A stretch of 12,045 nt of DNA, taken from contig JAHJAQ010000094.1 of the NCBI GenBank assembly GCA_018813975.1, positions 1 to 12,045 of the forward strand. Direction: 5' to 3'. Below the pieces are notes generated by a model that worked only from the letters and a program-made list of their open reading frames with translations, ran no database searches and was not told the DNA's origin. This document shows, piece after piece, positions 5,851 to 12,045 of this stretch. Position numbers and translations under genes: made by a program. Numbering within the stretch: position 1 is the stretch's first letter; every line of letters starts with the position of its first letter. The stretch is from Microcaldota archaeon. GTDB taxonomy: Archaea; Iainarchaeota; Iainarchaeia; Iainarchaeales; JAGVWC01.

Positions 5851-7344
5851 ATGTACGGTCCAGACAAGTATTCCCAATATAATTCTCCATATGCCGGTGG
5901 CGGCATGGGGGACGGAGAAGAAGGAATCGTGGACAAATTACGCTATTTTTTTGAAGACCATGGCAAAAAAATCATTGTCGTGATTATTCTATTAATAGTT
6001 GGTTTTTTTGTATGGGATTTTTTTATAGGAAGCTATCGTACTGTTACCCTTGAAATCGCGAATACTGAAGGAGAAACCATTGGAGGCGATTTGAGTATTA
6101 CACGCGTAGGCGAAAACCGCCCGACCTATGAGGGGCCGCCCACAACTGTTTCTTTGCGCGTGGGCTCTTATTTGGCAGATGCAACCTCTAGCGGATATCG
6201 CTTTCAAGAAGACATTTCTTTTACCGTGAGTGAAGAAAGCCAAACCGAATCGTTTGCATTGGAAAAAGCACTGGTAACCGAGATTAGCCAGTATTCTTTT
6301 CCCCAACAATTGTATTTAGGCCAAACCGAAACCGCAACCATTACATTGTATAATCCGGGAAATAGTGATGAAACCATAGACTTAGTATTTGAAGGCGATT
6401 TTGATGATCTTATGGACAGGGGTTTTTCCATGACCGCAAGCCCCAGTAACATTTTAGTACCATCCAAAGAAAGCATTACGATTACCTTGAATATTACAGT
6501 TTCTGAAAACATTGAATTGGATGATGACGATGAAGGCGATTCCAAAAACGGTTTGATTCGCATTAAGTTTACAGAAAATAATGATGCCCAACAAGAAATT
6601 TCTTTTTTATTATTACCCCAAGCCGATATTGAAGTTTCTCCCTCCGATATTGAAGAAACCATTAGGGCAGGAGCAGACTCTGCTAGCCTGGATACCATTG
6701 ACATCGAAAACAATTCTAGTGTTAGCGCCGAAAACATTACGATTACAGTTGAATTGGATCCAACAGCCCCGCCAGAAGCAGAAGCATGGTTTGAATTTGA
6801 CACGATTCTTATTGCCTCCTTGCCAGCCGGTTCAAGCAAAGAAGTTTACGTGTACATTAGCCCCCCCATAAACCCAAACACCTTGATTATTGCAGGCCAA
6901 TCCCATATTGTTGTTCGAGGCGGAACATGGGAGTATCGCATTCCACTAAACATTACGATTGAAGGCGTTACCACCGCGCTAATCGCAGACTTGTCTCCAG
7001 ACGAAATAGACATTGGAAAACAGGACAATGGAGACTTTGAAATCAGACTAGGCGAAGTGGAAATTGAAAATGATGGAGATCTCCCCATTCAAAACATTGA
7101 GGTACTAAACTATAATGCTTCTTGTAGAGGCGACTGGATTATCTTTGACCAGCCCTACATCAAAACAGTTTTGGTGCCAAATGAATCCTGGTTATTTACC
7201 TTTCAAATCACGGCCCCGCCAGCAGCCACACTAGACCAGTTTCAAACCTGTCAAATCAAAATACGATTCGATGACCCCATTACTGGAATAGAAAAAATCC
7301 AAGACACTACGCCAGGCGTAATGCGCATTACGCCAACCGAATAA
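5851..7344 (+). CDS. Single-pass membrane protein with several extracytoplasmic beta-sandwich domains
   Basis: The 497-residue protein starts with a ~40-residue cytoplasmic, Gly/Tyr-rich segment. One membrane helix follows at about 40-61 (IIVVIILLIVGFFVWDFFIG), after KK, and the rest is presumably outside. Beyond the helix is a small PEGA or carboxypeptidase-regulatory-like strand domain (about 64-130). About three Ig-like or NEW3-like beta domains follow (about 131-255, 256-366, 367-497), each with the pattern 'D/E-x-S-P...I-x-V-x-N...S-x-x-I-T-I-T-x-x-V'. There is an Asp run (DDDDEGD) near 227 and many N-x-S/T sites. The only two Cys outside the membrane (NASCRG and FQTCQI) are in the last domain and could form a disulfide. 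No enzyme motif is visible. A cell-surface or envelope role is inferred. An AAAGGA stretch about 11 nt before ATG 5851 may aid initiation. Confidence 0.75.
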   Translation: MYGPDKYSQYNSPYAGGGMGDGEEGIVDKLRYFFEDHGKKIIVVIILLIVGFFVWDFFIGSYRTVTLEIANTEGETIGGDLSITRVGENRPTYEGPPTTVSLRVGSYLADATSSGYRFQEDISFTVSEESQTESFALEKALVTEISQYSFPQQLYLGQTETATITLYNPGNSDETIDLVFEGDFDDLMDRGFSMTASPSNILVPSKESITITLNITVSENIELDDDDEGDSKNGLIRIKFTENNDAQQEISFLLLPQADIEVSPSDIEETIRAGADSASLDTIDIENNSSVSAENITITVELDPTAPPEAEAWFEFDTILIASLPAGSSKEVYVYISPPINPNTLIIAGQSHIVVRGGTWEYRIPLNITIEGVTTALIADLSPDEIDIGKQDNGDFEIRLGEVEIENDGDLPIQNIEVLNYNASCRGDWIIFDQPYIKTVLVPNESWLFTFQITAPPAATLDQFQTCQIKIRFDDPITGIEKIQDTTPGVMRITPTE

Positions 7345-7350
7345 AGCAAT

Positions 7351-7362
7351 GCTTTTATACTA
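7351..7362 (+). promoter_or_regulatory. TATA-like promoter of trpS
   Basis: GCTTTTATACTA lies 31-42 bp before the trpS ATG and directly after the previous stop. It would give a short leader of about 10 nt containing AAGTGAC, a possible weak ribosome binding site. The same ATGCTTTTAT string recurs at 8601-8610, upstream of glyS. Confidence 0.45.
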
Positions 7363-7392
7363 TTTTTACCCAAAACTATCAAGTGACAAAAA

Positions 7393-8484
7393 ATGGTTCA
7401 AACAATTGATCCTTGGGGAAACCAAGAAGTCAAAGTAGACAATGCTTTTTTGAAACAATTTGGCTTGCAAAAATTCTCTGAAACAAACCAAAAACAATTC
7501 AAAAACCATTTCTTTGAACGAAATTTAATGATTTGTCACCGCGACTTTGACAAGTTTTATGCTGCCTTACAACAAAAAAAACGTGCCGTCCAACTAACCG
7601 GAATCGCTTCCTCCGGTCCCTTGCATTTGGGCCACAAGGTTGATCTGGATTTTTTCTTATTCATTCGATCTCTTGGAGCAGAAAGTCACTTGGGAATATG
7701 TGATATTGACGCGTATGTTTCTCGCCCGGACAAAAAACTGGATTCCATGAAAAAAGCAAAAGAAATCGCAGTAAACAATACGGCCCACGCACTCGCCTTG
7801 GGAATCAACAAAAAAGAAATTTATGTGCAAAGCCAAAAGCCCCCGCGGTATTACGAGTTTGCTTTTGAATTATCCAAAAAAATGACGGAAAACACGTTTC
7901 GCGCGATTTATGGTCACTTAGATTTGGGAAAACTAAGCGCTAACTTTTTACAATACGCAGATATCTTGCACTATCAACTAAAAGAGTTTGGAGGCGAATG
8001 CCCTACTCTAACCGGAATTGGCATTGAACAAGACCCCCATGCGCGCGCCAGTCGCGATCTAGTAAGAAGGATTTCTTACAAAATGTTTTTACCCAGCTTT
8101 GCTTACTTTCAACACCAAGGCGGTTTGAAAGAAGGAACCAAAATGAGTGCTAGTGAACCCCACACCGCGATCTTTTTAGATGATTCTCTTGAAAGCGCCA
8201 AACAAAAGATTCAACGTGCTTTTTCGGGCGGAAGAGAAAGCCTGGAAAAACACCGCAAATTAGGGGGCATTCCAGAAATTGACAAGTCTTATGAAATATT
8301 ACGCTTTCACCATCCCGATTCCAAACTAGTAGAACACGTGTACACAGAATACAAAACCGGAAAAATGCTAACAAGTGAACTCAAAAAAATCACTATCGAC
8401 TTTTTAACAGATTTTTTATCCAAACACCAGGCCAAAGTCAAAAAAAACTTGGATACCGCTGAAAAAATCGTGTACAAAAAATAA
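7393..8484 (+). CDS. trpS: Tryptophan--tRNA ligase, archaeal/eukaryotic type
   Basis: The 363-residue class I synthetase attaches Trp to tRNA-Trp. The N-terminal IDPWG (5-9) is the signature of archaeal/eukaryotic TrpRS. The HIGH motif appears as PLHLGH (76-81), in the context GIASSGPLHLGH. The GIEQDPHARASRDLVRR segment (about 210-226) matches the Trp-specific 'G-I/A-D-Q-D-P-x-x-R-x-x-R-D' block, with Glu replacing the usual Asp. KMSAS (250-254) is the second signature loop. Length is close to the archaeal norm of about 370. The ATG has the TATA element about 35 bp upstream. Its stop lies 8 bp from the 3' end of a convergent tRNA gene, so read-through would be antisense to that tRNA. TyrRS was considered and set aside because of IDPWG and the EQDP block. 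Confidence 0.93.
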   Translation: MVQTIDPWGNQEVKVDNAFLKQFGLQKFSETNQKQFKNHFFERNLMICHRDFDKFYAALQQKKRAVQLTGIASSGPLHLGHKVDLDFFLFIRSLGAESHLGICDIDAYVSRPDKKLDSMKKAKEIAVNNTAHALALGINKKEIYVQSQKPPRYYEFAFELSKKMTENTFRAIYGHLDLGKLSANFLQYADILHYQLKEFGGECPTLTGIGIEQDPHARASRDLVRRISYKMFLPSFAYFQHQGGLKEGTKMSASEPHTAIFLDDSLESAKQKIQRAFSGGRESLEKHRKLGGIPEIDKSYEILRFHHPDSKLVEHVYTEYKTGKMLTSELKKITIDFLTDFLSKHQAKVKKNLDTAEKIVYKK

Positions 8485-8492
8485 CAAAAAAA

Positions 8493-8566
8493 AGCCAGCG
8501 GTGGGATTTGAACCCACAACCTGCGGTTTACGAAACCGCGGCACTACCGAATTATGCTACGCTGGC
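8493..8566 (-). tRNA. tRNA-Thr (anticodon CGU)
   Basis: The minus strand folds into a full cloverleaf of 74 nt: acceptor GCCAGCG/CGCTGGC (7 bp), T8-A9, D stem GCAT/GTGC (with a T-G pair) around AATTCGGTA, C26, anticodon stem GCGGT/ACCGC with loop TTCGTAA, a 5-nt variable region, and T stem GTGGG/CCCAC with loop TTCAAAT. The anticodon at 34-36 is CGT, reading ACG (Thr). G1-C72, C2-G71 and discriminator U73 agree with what is known of archaeal Thr identity. CCA is not encoded and no intron is present. A T-rich stretch follows the 3' end on this strand (8481-8492 in complement) and probably terminates transcription. Confidence 0.95.
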
Positions 8567-8593
8567 CACCAAAGAAAGATGAGAAGCAAGAGC

Positions 8594-8601
8594 CTTTTTA
8601 A
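8594..8601 (-). promoter_or_regulatory. TATA-like element of the tRNA-Thr gene
   Basis: Read on the minus strand, the element is TTAAAAAG, preceded by GCA and lying 28-35 bp before the mature tRNA 5' end. That distance suits an archaeal promoter with a very short 5' leader. A second A/T element (CATAAAAGC, minus strand, about 8603-8611) lies further upstream. Confidence 0.45.
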
Positions 8602-8634
8602 TGCTTTTATGCTTCAAGATACTAAAAAAAACAG

Positions 8635-8642
8635 TATTTAAC
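8635..8642 (+). promoter_or_regulatory. TATA box of the glyS operon
   Basis: TATTTAAC, preceded by A-rich BRE-like DNA (AAAAAAACAG), is centred about 29 bp before ATG 8668. The predicted start near 8664 excludes the in-frame GTG at 8659 as a start codon and supports ATG 8668 on a nearly leaderless mRNA. Confidence 0.5.
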
Positions 8643-8667
8643 CCTTTAAGAAAATACCGTGACCGTT

Positions 8668-10167
8668 ATGAGCAAAAAAAATACCTTAAATCCCGTTTCC
8701 CAAGAACTAACGGCTTTTTTGAGCGAAAAAGACTTTGTATACGGTCCCGAACCAGAACTATACGGAGGAATTGCCGGATTCTACACCTATGGTCCATTAG
8801 GCAAACGATTGAAGAACAACTTGGAAAACGCGATTCGAACGGTTTTCAATCAACATGGTTTTTTTGAGGTAGAATATCCCATTATTGCCCCTGCTGCCGT
8901 ATGGAAAGCTTCCGGTCACTTAGATTCTTTTAACGACCCGGTTATTATTTGTTCTAAATGCGCGAGTAGTTTTCGAGCGGACAAATTATTAGAAGAAAAA
9001 GGCGAAAAAAACGCAGAACACTATTCCGATCAAAAACTAATTGAAACATTCAAAAAAAAAGAAGTTAACTGCCCAAATTGTAAGGGAAGATTCAACCTTG
9101 AAATTAAACGCCATTCTTTAATGATGAAAACCACGATTGGACAAGACACCGAAGCGTATAATCGCCCGGAAACCGCGACCACCACTTACTTGCCCTTTAA
9201 GCATTATCAAAACTTTTTTCGGGACAAACTTCCCTTTTCAGTTTTTCAAATTGGAAAAGCATTTCGAAACGAGATTTCCCCAAGACAACATGTACTACGG
9301 AGCAGGGAATTTTCTCAAGCCGAAAGCCAATTGTTTGTAAGCAAAGAAATGAAAACCAATTGGCCGTCCTTTAAACCGGTTGAAAACGATTCTTTGTTAT
9401 TATGGACTGCGGAAATGCAAGAAAAAAACAAAAAACCCGAGACCATGAGTTTAAAAAAAGCCTTGCAAAAAAAAGCCTTTCAAAACCAGGCTTTTGCATG
9501 GAATGTATGGTTAAGCCACCAAATCTTTTTGGCCATGGGTATTCCAAACCAAAAAATGCTGTTACGCCAGCACAAAAAAGACGAAAGAGCATTTTATGCA
9601 GAAGATGCTTGGGACTTGGAAATAGAATTGAATTCTTTTGATTGGACCGAATGTTGTGGAATTCACGATCGAACAGATTATGATTTGAAAAAACACGCGG
9701 AGTTTTCCAAGCAAAAACTAGTGGCAAAAGACGAGAAAGGAAAAGAATTTGTGCCACACGTATTGGAAATCGCGTTTGGAATTGACAGACCATTTTTTGC
9801 ATTGTGTGACTTGTTTTATGCCAAGCGAAAAGAAGACCAAAAAAGAATTTTATTACAGTTTCCCCCTAAGATGGCTCCGATTCAAGTAGCGGTTTTTCCC
9901 TTAATGGCCAAAGATGGTTTGGACAAAAAAGCACGAGAAATCTATCAAACACTCGAAAAAAAATTTTTAGTGTATTATGATGAAAGCGGCAGTATTGGAA
10001 GGAGATATTCCAGAATGGATGCGGTTGGAACCCCCTATTGTTTAACCATTGATTATGATTCCTTGGAAAAAAACGATGTAACCATTCGAGAAAGAGACTC
10101 CATGAAACAAACCCGCATTCTTATTAGCGAATTGTCTTCTATTTTACAAAAATATTCGGAAAAATGA
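8668..10167 (+). CDS. glyS: Glycine--tRNA ligase, archaeal/eukaryotic alpha2 type
   Basis: The 499-residue class II synthetase charges tRNA-Gly. Its opening block FVYGPEPELYGGIAGFYTYGPLG (about 23-45) is diagnostic. A zinc ribbon has Cys pairs CSKC (95-98) and CPNC (135-138). Motif 2 is FRNEISPRQHVLRSREFSQAE (about 199-219), followed by WTECCGIHDRTDYDL and motif 3 EIAFGIDRPFFAL; a C-terminal HGTP anticodon-binding domain follows (about 400-495, starting PPKMAPIQVAVFPL). One oddity is the normally near-invariant RPETAQG, which reads RPETATTTYLPF. The protein is shorter than many archaeal GlyRS (about 550-590). It uses ATT for 22 of 26 Ile codons and ATA once. It is the first gene of a tight operon and overlaps nop5 by 4 bp (ATGA), implying coupled translation. 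Confidence 0.93.
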   Translation: MSKKNTLNPVSQELTAFLSEKDFVYGPEPELYGGIAGFYTYGPLGKRLKNNLENAIRTVFNQHGFFEVEYPIIAPAAVWKASGHLDSFNDPVIICSKCASSFRADKLLEEKGEKNAEHYSDQKLIETFKKKEVNCPNCKGRFNLEIKRHSLMMKTTIGQDTEAYNRPETATTTYLPFKHYQNFFRDKLPFSVFQIGKAFRNEISPRQHVLRSREFSQAESQLFVSKEMKTNWPSFKPVENDSLLLWTAEMQEKNKKPETMSLKKALQKKAFQNQAFAWNVWLSHQIFLAMGIPNQKMLLRQHKKDERAFYAEDAWDLEIELNSFDWTECCGIHDRTDYDLKKHAEFSKQKLVAKDEKGKEFVPHVLEIAFGIDRPFFALCDLFYAKRKEDQKRILLQFPPKMAPIQVAVFPLMAKDGLDKKAREIYQTLEKKFLVYYDESGSIGRRYSRMDAVGTPYCLTIDYDSLEKNDVTIRERDSMKQTRILISELSSILQKYSEK

Positions 10168-11138
10168 TTTCCATGAATCGATTAAACGAACTACGCAACA
10201 AATTTTTGGAACAAACCAAAAAACAAGTAAGCCAAGAATACGGCGAACAAGAAATTGGCATTATTAGAGCCACAAACGCACTAGAAGACTTGGATGCTTC
10301 TTCTAATTTGTTGTTTGAACATACTCGCGAATGGTACCATTCTTTTTTTCCCGAACTAGAACGAATCCTAAACGATCCGGATTTATTCTTACAGCTGGTA
10401 TACGAAATTGGACACAAAAAAGACTTTTCTCCAGCTAACCTGGACAAGCTTGTAAAAAATTCTGATTTAAAAGAAAAAATAATTCAAGCAAGCCAAAAAT
10501 CCATTGGTGCTACTGAAGAAAAAAATCTTGGCGAAATTCGAGTACTCGCTTTGAATGCCTTGAATCTAAAACAAGAGCGAACAGTATTGGAAAAATTTAT
10601 TAACACAGAATTAAACGCACTGGCCCCCAATTTTTCTACTGTGGCCGGGAGCTTGCTTGGCGCCAAGCTATTAAGCAAGGCCGGTTCCCTAAAAAGACTG
10701 GCAGAAATGCCTGCTTCCACCATACAATTATTAGGAGCAGAAAAAGCATTGTTTAGGTATCTCAAAACCAAGCGAAAAACCCCGCCCCCAAAACACGGTT
10801 TTTTGTACGGGCATTCTCTAGTAAAACAATTGCCTCCCAGCCATAAAGGAGCCATGGCACGCACGCTCGCGGGAAAATTATCTTTAGCCATTAAAGCAGA
10901 TGTTTTTGGAAAAACCAATATTACAGAAGAATTAGACAAAAAATTAAAGGTTCGCTTTGAGCTATTACAAAAAAAGCCGGTAAAACCAAAAAAAACAAGG
11001 CTATTCCCCTTCCAAAAATACCCGGTTAAAAAATTTCAAAAAAGAAAACCTTTTTCATTCAACCGGCGACCGATTAAACGATTCCAGAAAAAAAAGCCTT
11101 TTTTTCGCAAAAAAACAGGACAAAAAAATAAATACTGA
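10164..11138 (+). CDS. nop5: Nop5/Nop56/58-family C/D-box RNP protein lacking the N-terminal domain
   Basis: Archaeal Nop5 is the scaffold of the box C/D sRNP that guides 2'-O-methylation: its N-terminal domain holds fibrillarin, its coiled coil dimerises, and its Nop domain binds L7Ae and the guide RNA. This 324-residue protein begins directly in the coiled-coil region: EIGIIRATNALEDLDASSNLL and REWYHSFFPEL (about 30-65) align with the usual 'VIQAI-ALDD-D...REWY-LHFPEL'. The Nop domain is clear (about 153-245): LAPNFSTVAGSLLGAKLLSKAG, STIQLLGAEKALFRYL, PPPKHGFLYGH and KGAMARTLAGKLSLAIKADVF. The ~115-residue fibrillarin-binding domain seen in family members such as Pyrococcus Nop5 is absent, and no in-frame room exists upstream because the ATG overlaps the glyS stop. 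ATG 10173 is an alternative start. The C-terminus is a Lys/Arg-rich tail with an internal repeat, as is common in the family. Confidence 0.9.
   Translation: MISMNRLNELRNKFLEQTKKQVSQEYGEQEIGIIRATNALEDLDASSNLLFEHTREWYHSFFPELERILNDPDLFLQLVYEIGHKKDFSPANLDKLVKNSDLKEKIIQASQKSIGATEEKNLGEIRVLALNALNLKQERTVLEKFINTELNALAPNFSTVAGSLLGAKLLSKAGSLKRLAEMPASTIQLLGAEKALFRYLKTKRKTPPPKHGFLYGHSLVKQLPPSHKGAMARTLAGKLSLAIKADVFGKTNITEELDKKLKVRFELLQKKPVKPKKTRLFPFQKYPVKKFQKRKPFSFNRRPIKRFQKKKPFFRKKTGQKNKY
11022..11102 (+). repeat. Repeated 11-codon basic motif in the Nop5 tail
   Basis: Two copies of an 11-residue unit, PVKKFQKRKPF (11022-11054) and PIKRFQKKKPF (11070-11102), are separated by five residues. Conservative differences at codon level (for example GTT/ATT, TTT/TTC, CAA/CAG) suggest an old duplication kept for its charge. 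It probably contacts RNA. Confidence 0.7.
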
Positions 11139-11143
11139 TAAAA

Positions 11144-11938
11144 ATGCCCGGCCCAAAAATTCTTGGAAAAAGTCAACGACCGGTTCCTAAAAAAATCAAT
11201 TTTCCCAATATGTACAAAAGATTATCCCAAATTTCAGGAGTTCCAGTATTATCCCTTATGCCGGAACGGAAAGTTATACCATCCCCCGCATCTTTGCTTA
11301 GTACTAACATAGGAACATATTATCACCATACACACGCATACGAATTAAAAACGCCTAAAGAAATCAAAAGACCCCAAATAGAAACAAGCATTACAACTGC
11401 ACACGAGCAGTTTCATGCCCTTCAAAGACTGGTTTCCCTTTCCACCCGAAAACCGATTGACAGAAGAATAAAAAACGCGCGAACAACAGGAGCCCTGCCA
11501 ATAGAGACAAATAGAATGATAAGGTGGTATGAAAATACAAATCCTCGCAGTCAAAACACAATGCGCGAGACTCCATTATCAGAAAAACCCACTATAATAA
11601 ACTTCCGCAAATATGTTGTTCAAAGACACGGAATTGATGGTGTTTTACTTTTATGGGCTGATTTGCTTCCATTAGAACCCGTTCCAGTAAAACCTGAAAA
11701 AATGAGGGAACTGGTTCCATCTGCGTTCAAAGTGAGGCTATGGGAAAGACAAATGGTTCAAAAAGAAACACTTCAAGTTCGAGGGGGTTTTACAAGAAAA
11801 GGATTGCGTTATTTCCGCGAAAAAGTTAGTGCCGCAGGAATTTGGGAATTTCTTGCTGATGCAGAAAAAAGACGCAAAGCTAGTCAGGGAATCTTTCAAA
11901 AACCAGAAAAAAAAAGAATGTCAAGAAGAAAGGATTGA
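11144..11938 (+). CDS. Uncharacterised basic protein with HExxH motif, between nop5 and fibrillarin
   Basis: I do not recognise this 264-residue protein as a named family. It contains HEQFH at residues 87-91, in the helix-like context ITTAHEQFHALQRLV, which fits the zinc-binding and catalytic HExxH of zincin metallopeptidases. A histidine cluster (HHTH, 61-64) precedes it, and Glu121, Glu130 or His162 could supply a third ligand. There is no signal peptide or membrane helix. Both ends are basic (PGPKILGKSQRPVPKK; EKKRMSRRKD), consistent with RNA or ribosome contact. It starts 5 nt after the nop5 stop and ends 1 nt before the fibrillarin ATG, so it is co-transcribed. Ile codons are 8 ATA, 6 ATT and 3 ATC, and AGA/AGG is frequent, unlike glyS, suggesting a later insertion into the operon. 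Protease activity is inferred from one motif. Confidence 0.72.
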   Translation: MPGPKILGKSQRPVPKKINFPNMYKRLSQISGVPVLSLMPERKVIPSPASLLSTNIGTYYHHTHAYELKTPKEIKRPQIETSITTAHEQFHALQRLVSLSTRKPIDRRIKNARTTGALPIETNRMIRWYENTNPRSQNTMRETPLSEKPTIINFRKYVVQRHGIDGVLLLWADLLPLEPVPVKPEKMRELVPSAFKVRLWERQMVQKETLQVRGGFTRKGLRYFREKVSAAGIWEFLADAEKRRKASQGIFQKPEKKRMSRRKD

Positions 11939-11939
11939 A

Positions 11940-12045
11940 ATGGTAAACGAAATTTTTTTTGGCGTGTATCGTTTTTCAAATCGGCTTTGGACTAAAAATC
12001 TAGCTCCAGAGCAAAAGGTTTACGGAGAAAAATTAGAAACCATTG
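11940..12045 (+). CDS. flpA: Fibrillarin-like rRNA/tRNA 2'-O-methyltransferase, 5' part only
   Basis: The first 35 codons are visible before the window ends. They include FFGVYRF, then LWTKNLAPEQKVYGEKLETI, which matches the conserved fibrillarin N-terminal block ('(A/W)TKNL-P-x-x-x-VYGE-L'). Fibrillarin is the SAM-dependent methyltransferase of the box C/D sRNP and normally docks on the Nop5 N-terminal domain, which the nop5 gene here lacks. The ATG lies 1 nt after the preceding stop; AGGATTGA just upstream may serve as its ribosome binding site. The SAM-binding domain lies outside the window. Confidence 0.85.
   Translation, partial: MVNEIFFGVYRFSNRLWTKNLAPEQKVYGEKLETI

Noticed and set aside
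6204..6839. A 211-codon open frame on the minus strand inside the surface-protein gene
   Set aside because: It is antisense to a protein with a clear membrane helix and regular beta-domain pattern. Its translation is Ser/Met/Val-rich without any family signature, as expected for a shadow frame.
7342..7356. AAAGCA-T-TGCTTT palindrome after the surface-protein stop, as a terminator hairpin
   Set aside because: The arms leave almost no loop, so it cannot fold into a normal hairpin. The segment is better explained as the TATA region of trpS.
9371..9802. A 143-codon minus-strand frame within glyS
   Set aside because: It lies wholly antisense to conserved GlyRS sequence, including motif 3, and has no recognisable domain.
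1..12045. CRISPR arrays, insertion sequences, tRNA introns, rRNA genes
   Set aside because: No regularly spaced repeats, transposase motifs, terminal inverted repeats, rRNA-like sequence or tRNA intron were seen on either strand.

Overview
This window is almost certainly archaeal chromosome. The evidence is a Nop5-type C/D-box RNP protein, the first 35 codons of a fibrillarin gene at the right edge, an archaeal/eukaryote-type TrpRS with the N-terminal IDPWG signature, an archaeal-type GlyRS with a zinc ribbon, a tRNA-Thr with discriminator U73 and no encoded CCA, and several BRE/TATA-like promoters close to start codons. The AT-rich sequence, compact genes, tight spacing and many unrecognisable proteins suggest a small-genome (DPANN-like) lineage; that placement is inference.

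Left part (1-3500), accessory in character: the tail of an antitoxin followed by a MazF/PemK-family toxin; two overlapping Nudix hydrolase genes on the minus strand; a small protein with a degenerate JAMM-like H-x-H...P-S-x-x-D signature; and an aldehyde dehydrogenase gene whose 5' end carries an in-frame TAA, leaving an ORF that lacks the first 28 codons. Codon use differs from the housekeeping genes: ATA is about a third of the Ile codons in the aldehyde dehydrogenase against 1 of 26 in glyS.

Middle (3500-4630): a self-contained module of two related four-helix membrane proteins (DUF2178-like) and a 64-residue XRE-type regulator. It is preceded by a clear BRE/TATA and two adjacent palindromes that look like the regulator's operators. 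Next (4630-7344) come an unrecognised long coiled-coil protein, whose start region overlaps an 8-bp inverted repeat, and a single-pass membrane protein with a large extracytoplasmic beta-domain region.

Right part (7345-12045), translation and RNA modification: trpS; a convergent tRNA-Thr(CGU) gene 8 bp from its stop; then a very tight operon glyS - nop5 - HExxH protein - fibrillarin, with a 4-bp overlap, a 5-nt gap and a 1-nt gap. Two features stand out. The Nop5 protein starts directly at the coiled-coil region and lacks the usual N-terminal fibrillarin-binding domain. A putative zinc-metalloprotease-like protein with deviant codon usage sits between nop5 and the fibrillarin gene, which are usually direct neighbours. 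These are the best candidates for undescribed biology here.
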